Shown piece after piece: positions 7,176-14,708 of a stretch of DNA of 24,121 bases. Positions within the stretch are counted from its first letter, which is position 1; the number at the start of each line of letters is the position of its first letter. A program made the position numbers and the translations under genes. Location of the stretch: assembly GCA_964627605.1 (NCBI GenBank), contig CAZVGZ010000043.1, forward strand, positions 1-24,121. The letters are read 5' to 3'. Origin of the DNA: CAZVGZ01 sp964627605. GTDB taxonomy: Bacteria; Latescibacterota; MWCZ01; CAZVGZ01. Below the pieces are notes generated by a model that worked only from the letters and a program-made list of their open reading frames with translations, had not been told where the DNA came from and did no database searches.

Positions 7176-7428
7176 CTATGCCCCGATAGTTTTCGCGTTT
7201 ATGCCGCTGTTGCGACTGACGCTGTACTGGGAGTGCACCGTTGCCACCCAGAATTCCCGATAGATTCGTGGTCTGCGTTTCGTGTCCGCCGGTTTCTATA
7301 TTGAAGTTGCTCGGAGCCGCCCCATTTTGGTTACGGCTGTGAAGTTCAGGCGTTTTTTTACACCGACCAGACGCTGTTAGTGGTCCTTCCGCAAACACTA
7401 TCATGGTGCCTTTATCACGCACCGTCAT
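7168..7428 (-). CDS. Doubtful 86-residue ORF bridging ccmE and ccmF
   Basis: An ORF from an ATG at 7428 fills the gap between ccmE and ccmF exactly. It overlaps the ccmE end by 14 bases and the ccmF start by 8 bases (ATGCCTGA). The predicted product is polar, rich in Q, N, R and S (for example QRQSQQRHKREN), with no membrane segment, no signal peptide and no recognised motif. I see no good ribosome binding site. Tiling with both neighbours is what a coupled gene would look like, but it could equally be chance in a short leader. I recognise no family. Confidence 0.2.
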   Translation of the reverse strand: MTVRDKGTMIVFAEGPLTASGRCKKTPELHSRNQNGAAPSNFNIETGGHETQTTNLSGILGGNGALPVQRQSQQRHKRENYRGIDA

Positions 7429-7870
7429 CTGAAATCGGGTGTGGAGATTCCTGTCCATCCTCTTCGGCGGCTTCGTATTTTGATGGGCATTTGACCAGCA
7501 GTTTTCGGGCTTCCATCTCTCCTTGGGAGCTGACCTCCCCTTCGACCACCACATCGGCGTCATCGCCGAAGGCGTCGGGAATCTCGGTACCTGTGTAGAC
7601 GACTGGGATCGTGACTCCTGCTGAGTCCCCTAGCACGAACCTGACCGTTGGGACGCCGCCCTTCTGCTTGGTGTCGTCGGTCACTGAACCTGCGACCACT
7701 TTGCCGTTTATTCTGACTATCTGGCCCGCATATTCAGCGGCGGCTGGCAGAAACTCAGATGGGGTGTGATAGTAGGTGACACCGGTTTCGGTGGCGGTGA
7801 CGACCAGCCCGCCTATGGCGACTGCGACCACTGCGGCGGCGATGATGATTTTGATATAACGCGTCTGCAT
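7415..7870 (-). CDS. ccmE: Periplasmic heme chaperone CcmE, CxxxY variant
   Basis: A 151-residue protein with an N-terminal membrane anchor (about 6-25) and an OB-fold domain. Family signatures are VRINGKVVAGSV (52-63), VRFVLGD (76-82), VVYTGTEIPDAFGDDADVVVEG (90-111) and EARKLLVKCPSKYE (120-133). CcmE carries heme covalently from CcmC to CcmF. The heme-binding histidine of HxxxY is replaced by cysteine: C128-P-S-K-Y132, codon TGC at 7487-7489. A CxxxY CcmE is known from archaea and some bacteria (System I*). GAGGTG lies eight bases or so before the start. It is the first ccm gene after a 144-base gap from rseP, so a ccm promoter may lie there, but I could not place one. Confidence 0.93.
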   Translation of the reverse strand: MQTRYIKIIIAAAVVAVAIGGLVVTATETGVTYYHTPSEFLPAAAEYAGQIVRINGKVVAGSVTDDTKQKGGVPTVRFVLGDSAGVTIPVVYTGTEIPDAFGDDADVVVEGEVSSQGEMEARKLLVKCPSKYEAAEEDGQESPHPISDDGA

Positions 7871-8014
7871 GGGTTCACCTCTGAAGGGGTGCTGTTTTGG
7901 TTCTGCCCTCAGGTGAGGGAGCCTTTTCCGATCAGTGTTCCAATAAAGCAGTTAACAAAGCAATCGGCGGGCCACGAACCGATCCGCGATGGGGCAATCT
8001 CAGACCGAGCCTGT

Positions 8015-9328
8015 CTAGTTTCCCCACCACCTAGCGATGTCATTGAAGGTGACGAACACCATTAGCAGTATCAGCATCGCAGCACCGACGTTCTGGATTA
8101 TCCCCTGATTTTTGGCCGAGGGTCTCTTGCCGGTTAGACTCTCAACACCAAACATCAGCAGATGGCCGCCGTCGAGAACCGCCAGCGGGAGCAGGTTGAG
8201 CACGCCCAATTGAGTTGAGAGCATTGCCACCAACGTCAGAAAGACACCGATGCCGCTCTCTGCTGCTCTTCCGGCCATCTGAGCGATTCCCAAGGGGCCT
8301 GCTAGATATTTCGTCGATATTGTTCGACCGATGAGCCGCGAGAGAAATTCGAACATCTCGCCCATGACGCCGTAAGTCTGTTGGAAGCCTAACAGTAATG
8401 CGTCAATCGGGCCCTGTCTGACCCCCATATCGGACCTGACGGCCGAGTCTATGTCGGGCACAACCAGGGTGTGGTGGGCTTGTCCATCCCGCTCATAGAC
8501 GAGTGGCACTTCTCGACCAGGGTTGCGCGCGATCTCCTCCCTCAAAGATTTCCAGTCGCCGATTGGCTGTCCGTTTACCGATGTTATCAGATCGCCAGCC
8601 TCAAGGCCGCTGGCCTGTCCAGGTTTGATGGGAAGTACACCGCCTACCATAGAGGGCACTCTCCATGTCACCCCCACAGACTCTACACGGGAGTAGTGCG
8701 TAAGGCTCAGAACTGCGACCCTTTCATCCCGGTGGCGGAACTCGACATCTAAGGATGTTGAGGCACTGTCGCTCAGAGCTGCGGCTAGATCCGCTAATGA
8801 GGTGACAGATCTTCCGTTTATAGCCACTAGCTGTCCGCCTGGGCTCACTCCAGCATGATCGGCTGCTGAACCTGGTTCGACCGATTCGGCGATAATGTTA
8901 GGAGAGGCGATAATCCCGATGCGGCCCACGACACCGTAGGCTATGTCCAAGACCGCGAAGACGAGCACCGCCAAAATCAAGTTCATAACCGGGCCTGCGG
9001 CTACGACGGCAGCACGGGCCCAGATTGGTTTGGCGGAGAAGGAGTATTCTGCGTCGGGCCCGTCGTCACCATCTTCAACAGGGCCAAAATCGTTCTGGCC
9101 GGTCATTCTAACGAATCCACCGAACGGTATCAGTCGGATCGAGTACAGTGTTTCGCCGATCTGCTTCGACCAGAGAACTTTTCCGAAGAAGATGGCGAAC
9201 TCTTCGACCCGTATACCCACCTTTTTGGCGACGGCAAAGTGGCCGAACTCGTGTACTATCACCAGGACGCTCAACAGCCCGATGAAAGACATCAACGAAA
9301 AAGCGCTTGAGGTGATCCACTCTATCAT
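8015..9328 (-). CDS. rseP: Site-2 zinc metalloprotease RseP family
   Basis: A 437-residue inner-membrane protease that cuts transmembrane substrates such as anti-sigma factors and leftover signal peptides. The zinc site is HEFGH (residues 26-30) in the first helix, and the third ligand motif is NLLPLAVLDGGH (378-389) with D386. Two PDZ domains lie between (about 143-205 and 226-292). Length and four-helix layout fit the family. GGAG five bases before the ATG at 9328 supports the start. It follows dxr by about 106 bases on the same strand, the common uppS-cdsA-dxr-rseP order. The regulated sigma factor, if any, is not in this window. Confidence 0.96.
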   Translation of the reverse strand: MIEWITSSAFSLMSFIGLLSVLVIVHEFGHFAVAKKVGIRVEEFAIFFGKVLWSKQIGETLYSIRLIPFGGFVRMTGQNDFGPVEDGDDGPDAEYSFSAKPIWARAAVVAAGPVMNLILAVLVFAVLDIAYGVVGRIGIIASPNIIAESVEPGSAADHAGVSPGGQLVAINGRSVTSLADLAAALSDSASTSLDVEFRHRDERVAVLSLTHYSRVESVGVTWRVPSMVGGVLPIKPGQASGLEAGDLITSVNGQPIGDWKSLREEIARNPGREVPLVYERDGQAHHTLVVPDIDSAVRSDMGVRQGPIDALLLGFQQTYGVMGEMFEFLSRLIGRTISTKYLAGPLGIAQMAGRAAESGIGVFLTLVAMLSTQLGVLNLLPLAVLDGGHLLMFGVESLTGKRPSAKNQGIIQNVGAAMLILLMVFVTFNDIARWWGN

Positions 9329-9357
9329 CGCATCTCCGCTTCACGGTTTGTAGCTGT

Positions 9358-9372
9358 ATAATGGGACATTAT
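9358..9372. promoter_or_regulatory. Small inverted repeat upstream of rseP
   Basis: ATAAT and ATTAT arms surround GGGAC about 30 bases upstream of the rseP start. It could be an operator or part of a promoter. A second inverted repeat, TGGCAC/GTGCCA (9403-9408 and 9412-9417), lies just past the dxr stop. Neither has a T tract and no function is established. Confidence 0.2.
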
Positions 9373-9434
9373 GTCACCTTTGGTAGTCGGCTATGTCCAT
9401 TGTGGCACGCTGTGCCATCTTGTCTCATCGGTTG

Positions 9435-10577
9435 TCAGAGACGACCCTCGACCCATTCGGCCGCCCAACTTTCGGCGACAATCACTGTATCGAGATCGGG
9501 GTCGTCCAACGTTTCATGCGCTTCCATGGCGTCAGCGACCATCTCTGGGATCGCTGTGAATGAGATGCGCCCATCCAAAAACGCTTTGACCGCCGCCTCG
9601 TCTGCGCCGCTGAGTACTGCGGGCATCGTTCCGCCCTCCATCGCAGCATCTCTGGCCAATCCAAGTGCTGCAAACCTGTCGGTCTGTGGAGCCTCGAATG
9701 TCAACGCGCCGATCTCTGCAAAGTCGAGTCTGTCAGCGTTGGTTGGCAGCCGCTGCGGCGATGATAGAGCGAACTGGATGGGCACCGTCATGTCTGGAGC
9801 GCCCAACTGGGCGATGACCGCACCATCGTCGAATTCCACCATCGAGTGGAGTATCGATTGCGGATGTACCACCACTTCAATGGCGTCCAGCGGCACGTCG
9901 AAGAGCCAGTGAATTTCGTGAATCTCAAAACCCTTGTTCATCAGTGTCGCCGAATCGATGGTGACTTTGTCGCCCATATCCCATGTAGGATGGTCAAGTG
10001 CTTGTGTGGGGGTGACCCGCTCCATCTCCTCAGTCGAAGCGTTCTTGAACGGCCCACCAGACGCAGTGAGAAGTACTCTTGCCACCGCGTTCTTATCTTG
10101 ACCCTCAAGACATTGCCAAATCGCGCTGATCTCGCTATCCATCGGCAGCAGAGCCGCTCCGCTCCTCTCGGCGGCACGGCGAACTAAGTGTCCTGCAAGA
10201 ACTAGCACCTCTTTGTTGGCCAATGCGACATCACGGCCCGCCTCCACCGCCGCAAGTGTCGCCTTCACACCGACACCGCCGCTTAGGCTCCCTACGACCA
10301 CATCCGCTGCGTCGTGAGTCGCTACCGCCTCCAAACCTTGAGCGCCTGATAGTACCTCTGTGTTTCCACCGAGAAGCTCGCGCAGTCGTTGGGCGTCTGT
10401 CTCGTCTGCGACGGACACGACATCTGGGTCGAACAAGCTACACTGCTCAAGCAGGTCTTCCCACCGCCTGCCAGCGGCGAGAGCGCATACCGACCACTTG
10501 TCCTTATTGGACGCGATGACGCTCAAACACTGGGTACCGATTGAGCCTGTGGAGCCCAGGATAGCTACGTTGCGCAT
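9435..10577 (-). CDS. dxr: 1-deoxy-D-xylulose 5-phosphate reductoisomerase
   Basis: A 380-residue cytosolic enzyme that converts DXP to MEP with NADPH, the first committed step of the non-mevalonate isoprenoid pathway. Signatures: the NADPH loop GSTGSIG (8-14), ALANKE (118-123), the metal-binding DSE (147-149), TASGGPF (171-177), the flexible active-site loop HPTWDMG (196-202), and IDSATLMNKGFE (207-218) with substrate-binding N214, K215 and metal-binding E218. Length is typical. There is no clear ribosome binding site before the ATG at 10577. It lies between cdsA and rseP, as in many bacteria. The adjacent uppS makes a longer prenyl chain from the products of this pathway. Confidence 0.97.
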   Translation of the reverse strand: MRNVAILGSTGSIGTQCLSVIASNKDKWSVCALAAGRRWEDLLEQCSLFDPDVVSVADETDAQRLRELLGGNTEVLSGAQGLEAVATHDAADVVVGSLSGGVGVKATLAAVEAGRDVALANKEVLVLAGHLVRRAAERSGAALLPMDSEISAIWQCLEGQDKNAVARVLLTASGGPFKNASTEEMERVTPTQALDHPTWDMGDKVTIDSATLMNKGFEIHEIHWLFDVPLDAIEVVVHPQSILHSMVEFDDGAVIAQLGAPDMTVPIQFALSSPQRLPTNADRLDFAEIGALTFEAPQTDRFAALGLARDAAMEGGTMPAVLSGADEAAVKAFLDGRISFTAIPEMVADAMEAHETLDDPDLDTVIVAESWAAEWVEGRL

Positions 10578-10726
10578 ATATCTATCAGCTTATCTGCCCT
10601 TTGGTGCGAAAAAACGGTGGCGCGTCGATCGTTCACAGGGGCGCACTTAAAGGAAAACTCAGAAACGGGTTCGATATGTACATGAGCATCCAGCAGGGCT
10701 ACAAAATATAAGCCATATCACCGCCG

Positions 10727-11566
10727 TCAGATAACTCCATCCCGCAGCCACAGCCACAACCAGGTGCTCGGTGCGACAAACGCCAGCGAATCGAACCGGT
10801 CCAAAATGCCCCCATGCCCTGGTAGCCAGATAGCGCTATCCTTGACTCCCACCGATCTTTTTAGGACAGATTCGGCTAGATCACCCACCTGCCCTACCAC
10901 CCCCATCGCCGCCCCAATTCCCACCAGCTCCAAAAGCGAAATAGTGTCCATAGGCCACAGCAAGCCCGCACCGACAGCTCCCAGCACAGCACCGACCCAG
11001 CCGCACGCCGTCCCCTCCCATGTCTTGTTGGGGCTCATGGTCGGTGCTAGTTTGGTCTTTCCGAACGCAGAACCTCCAAAATAGGCCGCCGAATCGCTGA
11101 TCCAGACCATCATCAGCAGTGCAGCGACGACTCTTGAGCCGTCCTCAGCGGAGATCGACCCGACCCCGGTCGATAGGCCGATCAACGACGCGTAACACGA
11201 CAGGTACCAGACGCCTGCGATCGTGAGCCCCACCGACGCAAACGCCAGACTCTGCTCCCATCGTTGGGTGATCATTACTGTCAACGCACTAACGACTACA
11301 AGGCTGCCCAGAAGCCCAATGTCAGCCCCCTGTCTTAAAAAAATATCTGCACCGATCGCCAACGCGCCCCCAGCAATCAGCCAGACCGGACATTGAAATC
11401 CGCCAGACCGCGCCAAGTCGGCCCATTCGATGGCTCCAAGAACGATTATTCCACCGGACAGAAGCGCTAGAGGCAATCCGCCGGCGAGTGCGATCCACAA
11501 CAGTCCAGGGATGGCTATGGCCGCCACCGCCACGCGAGCCAGAAGATTGGATAGTGAAAACGCCAC
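10727..11566 (-). CDS. cdsA: Phosphatidate cytidylyltransferase
   Basis: A 279-residue membrane enzyme that makes CDP-diacylglycerol from phosphatidate and CTP, the branch point of phospholipid synthesis. The C-terminal family signature is complete: SVLKRSVGVKDS followed by LPGHGGILDRFD. Around eight hydrophobic segments precede and flank it, and MSPNKTWEG is the usual central motif. The open frame extends to 11731, but that part overlaps the uppS 3' end and is polar and unlike the family. I place the start at the GTG at 11566, eight bases past the uppS stop, which gives the normal length and puts the first helix at the N-terminus. Confidence 0.92.
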   Translation of the reverse strand: MAFSLSNLLARVAVAAIAIPGLLWIALAGGLPLALLSGGIIVLGAIEWADLARSGGFQCPVWLIAGGALAIGADIFLRQGADIGLLGSLVVVSALTVMITQRWEQSLAFASVGLTIAGVWYLSCYASLIGLSTGVGSISAEDGSRVVAALLMMVWISDSAAYFGGSAFGKTKLAPTMSPNKTWEGTACGWVGAVLGAVGAGLLWPMDTISLLELVGIGAAMGVVGQVGDLAESVLKRSVGVKDSAIWLPGHGGILDRFDSLAFVAPSTWLWLWLRDGVI

Positions 11567-11574
11567 TGCCGGGG

Positions 11575-12366
11575 TCAGTCCGCGCCAACTTTGGGAGCGC
11601 TCTGTTTGCCTGTTTTCCCAAAACGGCGTTCGCGGCTCTGATATTCGGAGATCGCCTCGTAGAAATCGCGGCGAGAGAAATCGGGCCAGAGGACATCGGT
11701 GACAACGACCTCGGTGTAGGTCATCTCCCACAGGAGGAAGTTGCTCATCCTCTGCTCGCCCGATGCTCGGATGAGCAGATCGGGATCGGGCAGTTCCGGG
11801 TGATAAACGTAGCGGCTGATGAGGTCCTCAGTGATCTCGTCGGGGTCAATTCCCTCTTCGACGATCCGTTTGAGGGCGTCAACAAGCTCGGCTCGTCCGC
11901 CGTAGTTAATCGCTAGATTGAGGATGAGCCCCTTGTTGTTCTCTGTCCGAGCTATGGTCTCCTGAAGCGCTTCGTAGCTCGGACCTGGCAGTTCGTGTGC
12001 CCGGCCAGACACTACTACTCGCACATCTTTATCGTCGAGCTCTTCGGTTTCAGCCAAGAGCTTTTCGCGCAGAAGATGCATCAACGCACGAACTTCTATT
12101 CTTGGGCGGCTCCAGTTCTCCGTGGAAAAGACGAAAAGCGTCAGAACCTCTATATCAAGCTGCGCCGATACGCGCACCAAGTTGCGCACCGCCTCCACGC
12201 CCCGGCGGTGCCCCTCGTTGCGGGCAAACCCTCGGCTCAAAGCCCAACGACCATTGCCGTCGGGGATCACCGCGATGTGACGCGGCAGATTGCCCTTGGA
12301 GGCGATCTCGTCCTGCCACTCGGTGTCGGCAGGCGAGCTTTCTGTCAGTGGTGGTGACTCGGACAT
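11575..12366 (-). CDS. uppS: Undecaprenyl diphosphate synthase (cis-prenyltransferase)
   Basis: A 263-residue cytosolic enzyme that adds isopentenyl units to farnesyl diphosphate to make the C55 lipid carrier for peptidoglycan. Motifs: HIAVIPDGNGRWA (30-42) with catalytic D36, GHRRGVEAVR, TLFVFSTENWSRP, LNLAINYGGRAEL, DLLIRASGEQRMSNFLLWE, and VLWPDF near the end. A proline replaces the more common methionine before DGN, a variation also seen in other cis-prenyltransferases. The N-terminus has about 27 extra polar residues. cdsA starts eight bases past the stop, and a 33-base gap separates it from the gene before, so these genes are likely co-transcribed. Confidence 0.95.
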   Translation of the reverse strand: MSESPPLTESSPADTEWQDEIASKGNLPRHIAVIPDGNGRWALSRGFARNEGHRRGVEAVRNLVRVSAQLDIEVLTLFVFSTENWSRPRIEVRALMHLLREKLLAETEELDDKDVRVVVSGRAHELPGPSYEALQETIARTENNKGLILNLAINYGGRAELVDALKRIVEEGIDPDEITEDLISRYVYHPELPDPDLLIRASGEQRMSNFLLWEMTYTEVVVTDVLWPDFSRRDFYEAISEYQSRERRFGKTGKQSAPKVGAD

Positions 12367-12399
12367 ACCATCAAAGCTACCGTTTTGGCTTGCCGGGAG

Positions 12400-14502
12400 T
12401 CAAGCAATCTCAGCCACTGAGAGCGCCTGAGTGGGTGATTTTTTGGCGACATCGTTGCCGAGCGCTCGTCGAGAGCGTTGGAGCCACACTTCGGTAGCGA
12501 GGCAAACCAAAGCTCCTGCCAGGAACAGCCATGCCAGTTCAGAGCCAAATCTGGCTGCCTCCACAGCCATATCCACCTGCCCGTCGATCACTACCACACG
12601 TTTGAGCCCTGCGACTGTGGTTACTTTTTTGGCGGTGTTGGGTGTCATCCAGCTTTCTAACGGCGTTAGGTTGACAGCCAACGCCATAGCCTGACGTTTT
12701 GCAGCAAAAAGTTTCCATACACCAAGCTCTCCCAACTCTCCTAGCTCTGCCGTACGACCTCTGCGCGTCGCGGTGGTGGATACTGATCTCCGCATGCCTG
12801 ATGGGGATTCGAGGGAGAGCGCACCAACCACCTCATTTGGCAAAGGTATAGTCGAAGAGTCTCCAGGCACGAATGAAACCTGATCGTGGATGGAGCCACT
12901 AACTGCGGCTAGAGCGCGGTGAATGAGCGGCACAAACAGGCCAGTGAGTGCCAGGTCTGTCCAGCCTGGCGCGATTCCAGACGTGATTATGGCACCTCGT
13001 CCGGCGGTACCACTGTCAAAAATCAAGGCTGGGTCTGCGGTCCCAAAACGGAGTTGAGCGGCCGATTGGGAGGCCTTCACGATAACGTACGACGTCGTTT
13101 TAGGCCCTGAATGTGCGAGCGCTTTTGTGATCCCCTCCAGCACAGGGCCGTCTGCTTCTGGTACCAACGAATAGTAGCCCACGGTGTCTTGCGATGATAC
13201 AGATCTGGTGCGGTCGCTGGCCTTGATGCCGGTAGCACGCCCTGATGTGATCCAAGGCAGAACATCGCGGTTGTAGGTTTGCAGATCGACCGAAGGCCCC
13301 ATCAGCACGAGTAGTCCGGCGTTTTGGGTGAGAGCGCGCTTTATCCATCCGCTCCTTCTTTGGTCCAGTCGTGGCACATCCACAAGGACTATCACGTCGG
13401 CCATCTCCACCTGCTCTGAGCCAACAGATGTTGGTGCTGCGATGGTAATCTCAAGCTGGTTGTCGCCAGCTGCTCCAAGGGCTGCGGTGACCACACTCAA
13501 CTGCCACAGATCATCGCCCAATACAAGAATCGAAGTGTGCTCTGGGACTCTCAGGACTACGCGCCGACTGTTGTCCTTCCTCAACGCGTCGTCAGAACAA
13601 CGGACTTCGATGTCCACCCAGCCCGATTTGTTTAAGGGGGTTTTGAAGGTTACCCGACGCCTTCTGTTTGATGGGACTGCTATCGCGGTCTGTTGAACTC
13701 GTCGCCCTCCAACCCAAAGGCTGACGCCAAGATCCTCAAGTTCATCTGGACCGGTGTTGGCGATCGTGGCTTCCACAGTCAGATCTCTACCGAGGCGGGC
13801 CAGCTCCCCGGCGACTTCGAGCGATTCGACGGCGGCGTTCTGCTCTGCTCCCCGTCCTGCTGGAGCGATCACAAACGCGGTGGTCCGCTCAGGCCACTGT
13901 GTCGCTTCCAGACCCGCCCAACTTTCTCCTGCTAAATCGGAGACGATGTAGAGCTCACGATTGGTTTTTGAGGCTTGAGACAATACATAGGCGGCTGTAG
14001 AAAGTGCCGTCTGGACGTCCCCTGACTTCGGGGAGACAGCCAGGGCTGTCTGCGGCAGAGGAAGTAGTTGCGACACTAAGTCCGGTTGCGAGAGGCGGAC
14101 CAGGAGCGCCTGATCTTGAGGGCGCATGAGCGATGCGATTTCGGTCAGTTTGGAATTGGCCCAGTTCATCCTGGCACCTCGTGCGTCGGAGTAGCCCATG
14201 CTCGGGGTGTCGTCCAACAGCACAACCGCCTCGCTGCTGGCTCGACCGACCATCCCCGCCGTTGTTCCCTCTAGCGCTGGGCGGGCGAATCCGGCGACTA
14301 ACAGCAGAACCGCCAGTGTTCTGAGTGCGAGCAACATCCACTGGCGTATTTTCAGACGCTGGAACTGCCGTTTCTCGATCTCTCTTAGGAACATCAAAGC
14401 GCTGAAACGGATCAGACGGGGCCGTCGCCGTCCAAACAGATGAATGGCGATCGGTAGCGCCGCCGCCAGCGCTGCTAGCCACGCTGGATTGAGGAACAAC
14501 AT
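12400..14502 (-). CDS. BatA/aerotolerance-type membrane protein with VWA domain
   Basis: A 700-residue protein. The N-terminal BatA (aerotolerance regulator) module has two helices (about 3-22 and 53-73) separated by a basic stretch (FGRRRPRLIRFSALMFLRE). A von Willebrand A-type domain follows, with a MIDAS-like D97-D-T99-P-S101 instead of strict DxSxS. A long exported middle region follows, where residues roughly 240-320 look like a beta-sandwich and 325-560 like a glutamine amidotransferase-like fold. A C-terminal helix spans about 655-673 and ends in a cytoplasmic tail. These large proteins are common in FCB and planctomycete-like bacteria, usually next to MoxR ATPase genes, which are absent here. 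The molecular function is unknown. It is the first gene of the minus-strand run and is divergent from the M23 gene. Confidence 0.85.
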   Translation of the reverse strand: MLFLNPAWLAALAAALPIAIHLFGRRRPRLIRFSALMFLREIEKRQFQRLKIRQWMLLALRTLAVLLLVAGFARPALEGTTAGMVGRASSEAVVLLDDTPSMGYSDARGARMNWANSKLTEIASLMRPQDQALLVRLSQPDLVSQLLPLPQTALAVSPKSGDVQTALSTAAYVLSQASKTNRELYIVSDLAGESWAGLEATQWPERTTAFVIAPAGRGAEQNAAVESLEVAGELARLGRDLTVEATIANTGPDELEDLGVSLWVGGRRVQQTAIAVPSNRRRRVTFKTPLNKSGWVDIEVRCSDDALRKDNSRRVVLRVPEHTSILVLGDDLWQLSVVTAALGAAGDNQLEITIAAPTSVGSEQVEMADVIVLVDVPRLDQRRSGWIKRALTQNAGLLVLMGPSVDLQTYNRDVLPWITSGRATGIKASDRTRSVSSQDTVGYYSLVPEADGPVLEGITKALAHSGPKTTSYVIVKASQSAAQLRFGTADPALIFDSGTAGRGAIITSGIAPGWTDLALTGLFVPLIHRALAAVSGSIHDQVSFVPGDSSTIPLPNEVVGALSLESPSGMRRSVSTTATRRGRTAELGELGELGVWKLFAAKRQAMALAVNLTPLESWMTPNTAKKVTTVAGLKRVVVIDGQVDMAVEAARFGSELAWLFLAGALVCLATEVWLQRSRRALGNDVAKKSPTQALSVAEIA

Positions 14503-14622
14503 GAGATTGGGGCCGTTCGGTTGGTTTGCGGTGTGATTTTGGCCGTCGTCAACACGAGTGGATCACGGTACTCTAGCCGCAGAAACGTTTTGCGTCAACG
14601 GGACGGCGGCGGCGACGCTTTC

Positions 14623-14652
14623 TTGACGGATCATGTTGTGGTGACGTAGGTT
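14623..14652 (+). promoter_or_regulatory. Possible promoter for the M23 peptidase gene
   Basis: TTGACG at 14623-14628 matches five of six bases of a sigma-70 -35 box. An 18-base spacer leads to TAGGTT (14647-14652), a weak -10 match. It lies in the divergent gap between the BatA-type gene and the M23 gene, about 55 bases before the ATG at 14709. The -10 is poor, so this is only a candidate. Confidence 0.25.
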
Positions 14653-14708
14653 TAGGTTTCGAACAATCTTATCGTCGTTTTACCGCCCAAAGCCACTTGG
14701 TCTGACGG

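Noticed and set aside
9357..9362. Perfect TATAAT on the plus strand
   Set aside because: No -35 at suitable distance and no plus-strand gene follows; probably part of the small palindrome near rseP.
9361..9912. 183-codon plus-strand ORF opposite the dxr 3' half
   Set aside because: Low-complexity Ser/Ala-rich translation, antisense to dxr. It is a shadow of the codon pattern.
10578..10726. Possible tRNA-like segment (GGGTTCGATATG) between cdsA and dxr
   Set aside because: No matching acceptor or anticodon stems around it on either strand.
11567..11731. N-terminal extension of the cdsA frame into uppS
   Set aside because: It would overlap uppS by about 157 bases and is rich in Arg/Pro/Cys, unlike CdsA; the GTG start gives the normal length.
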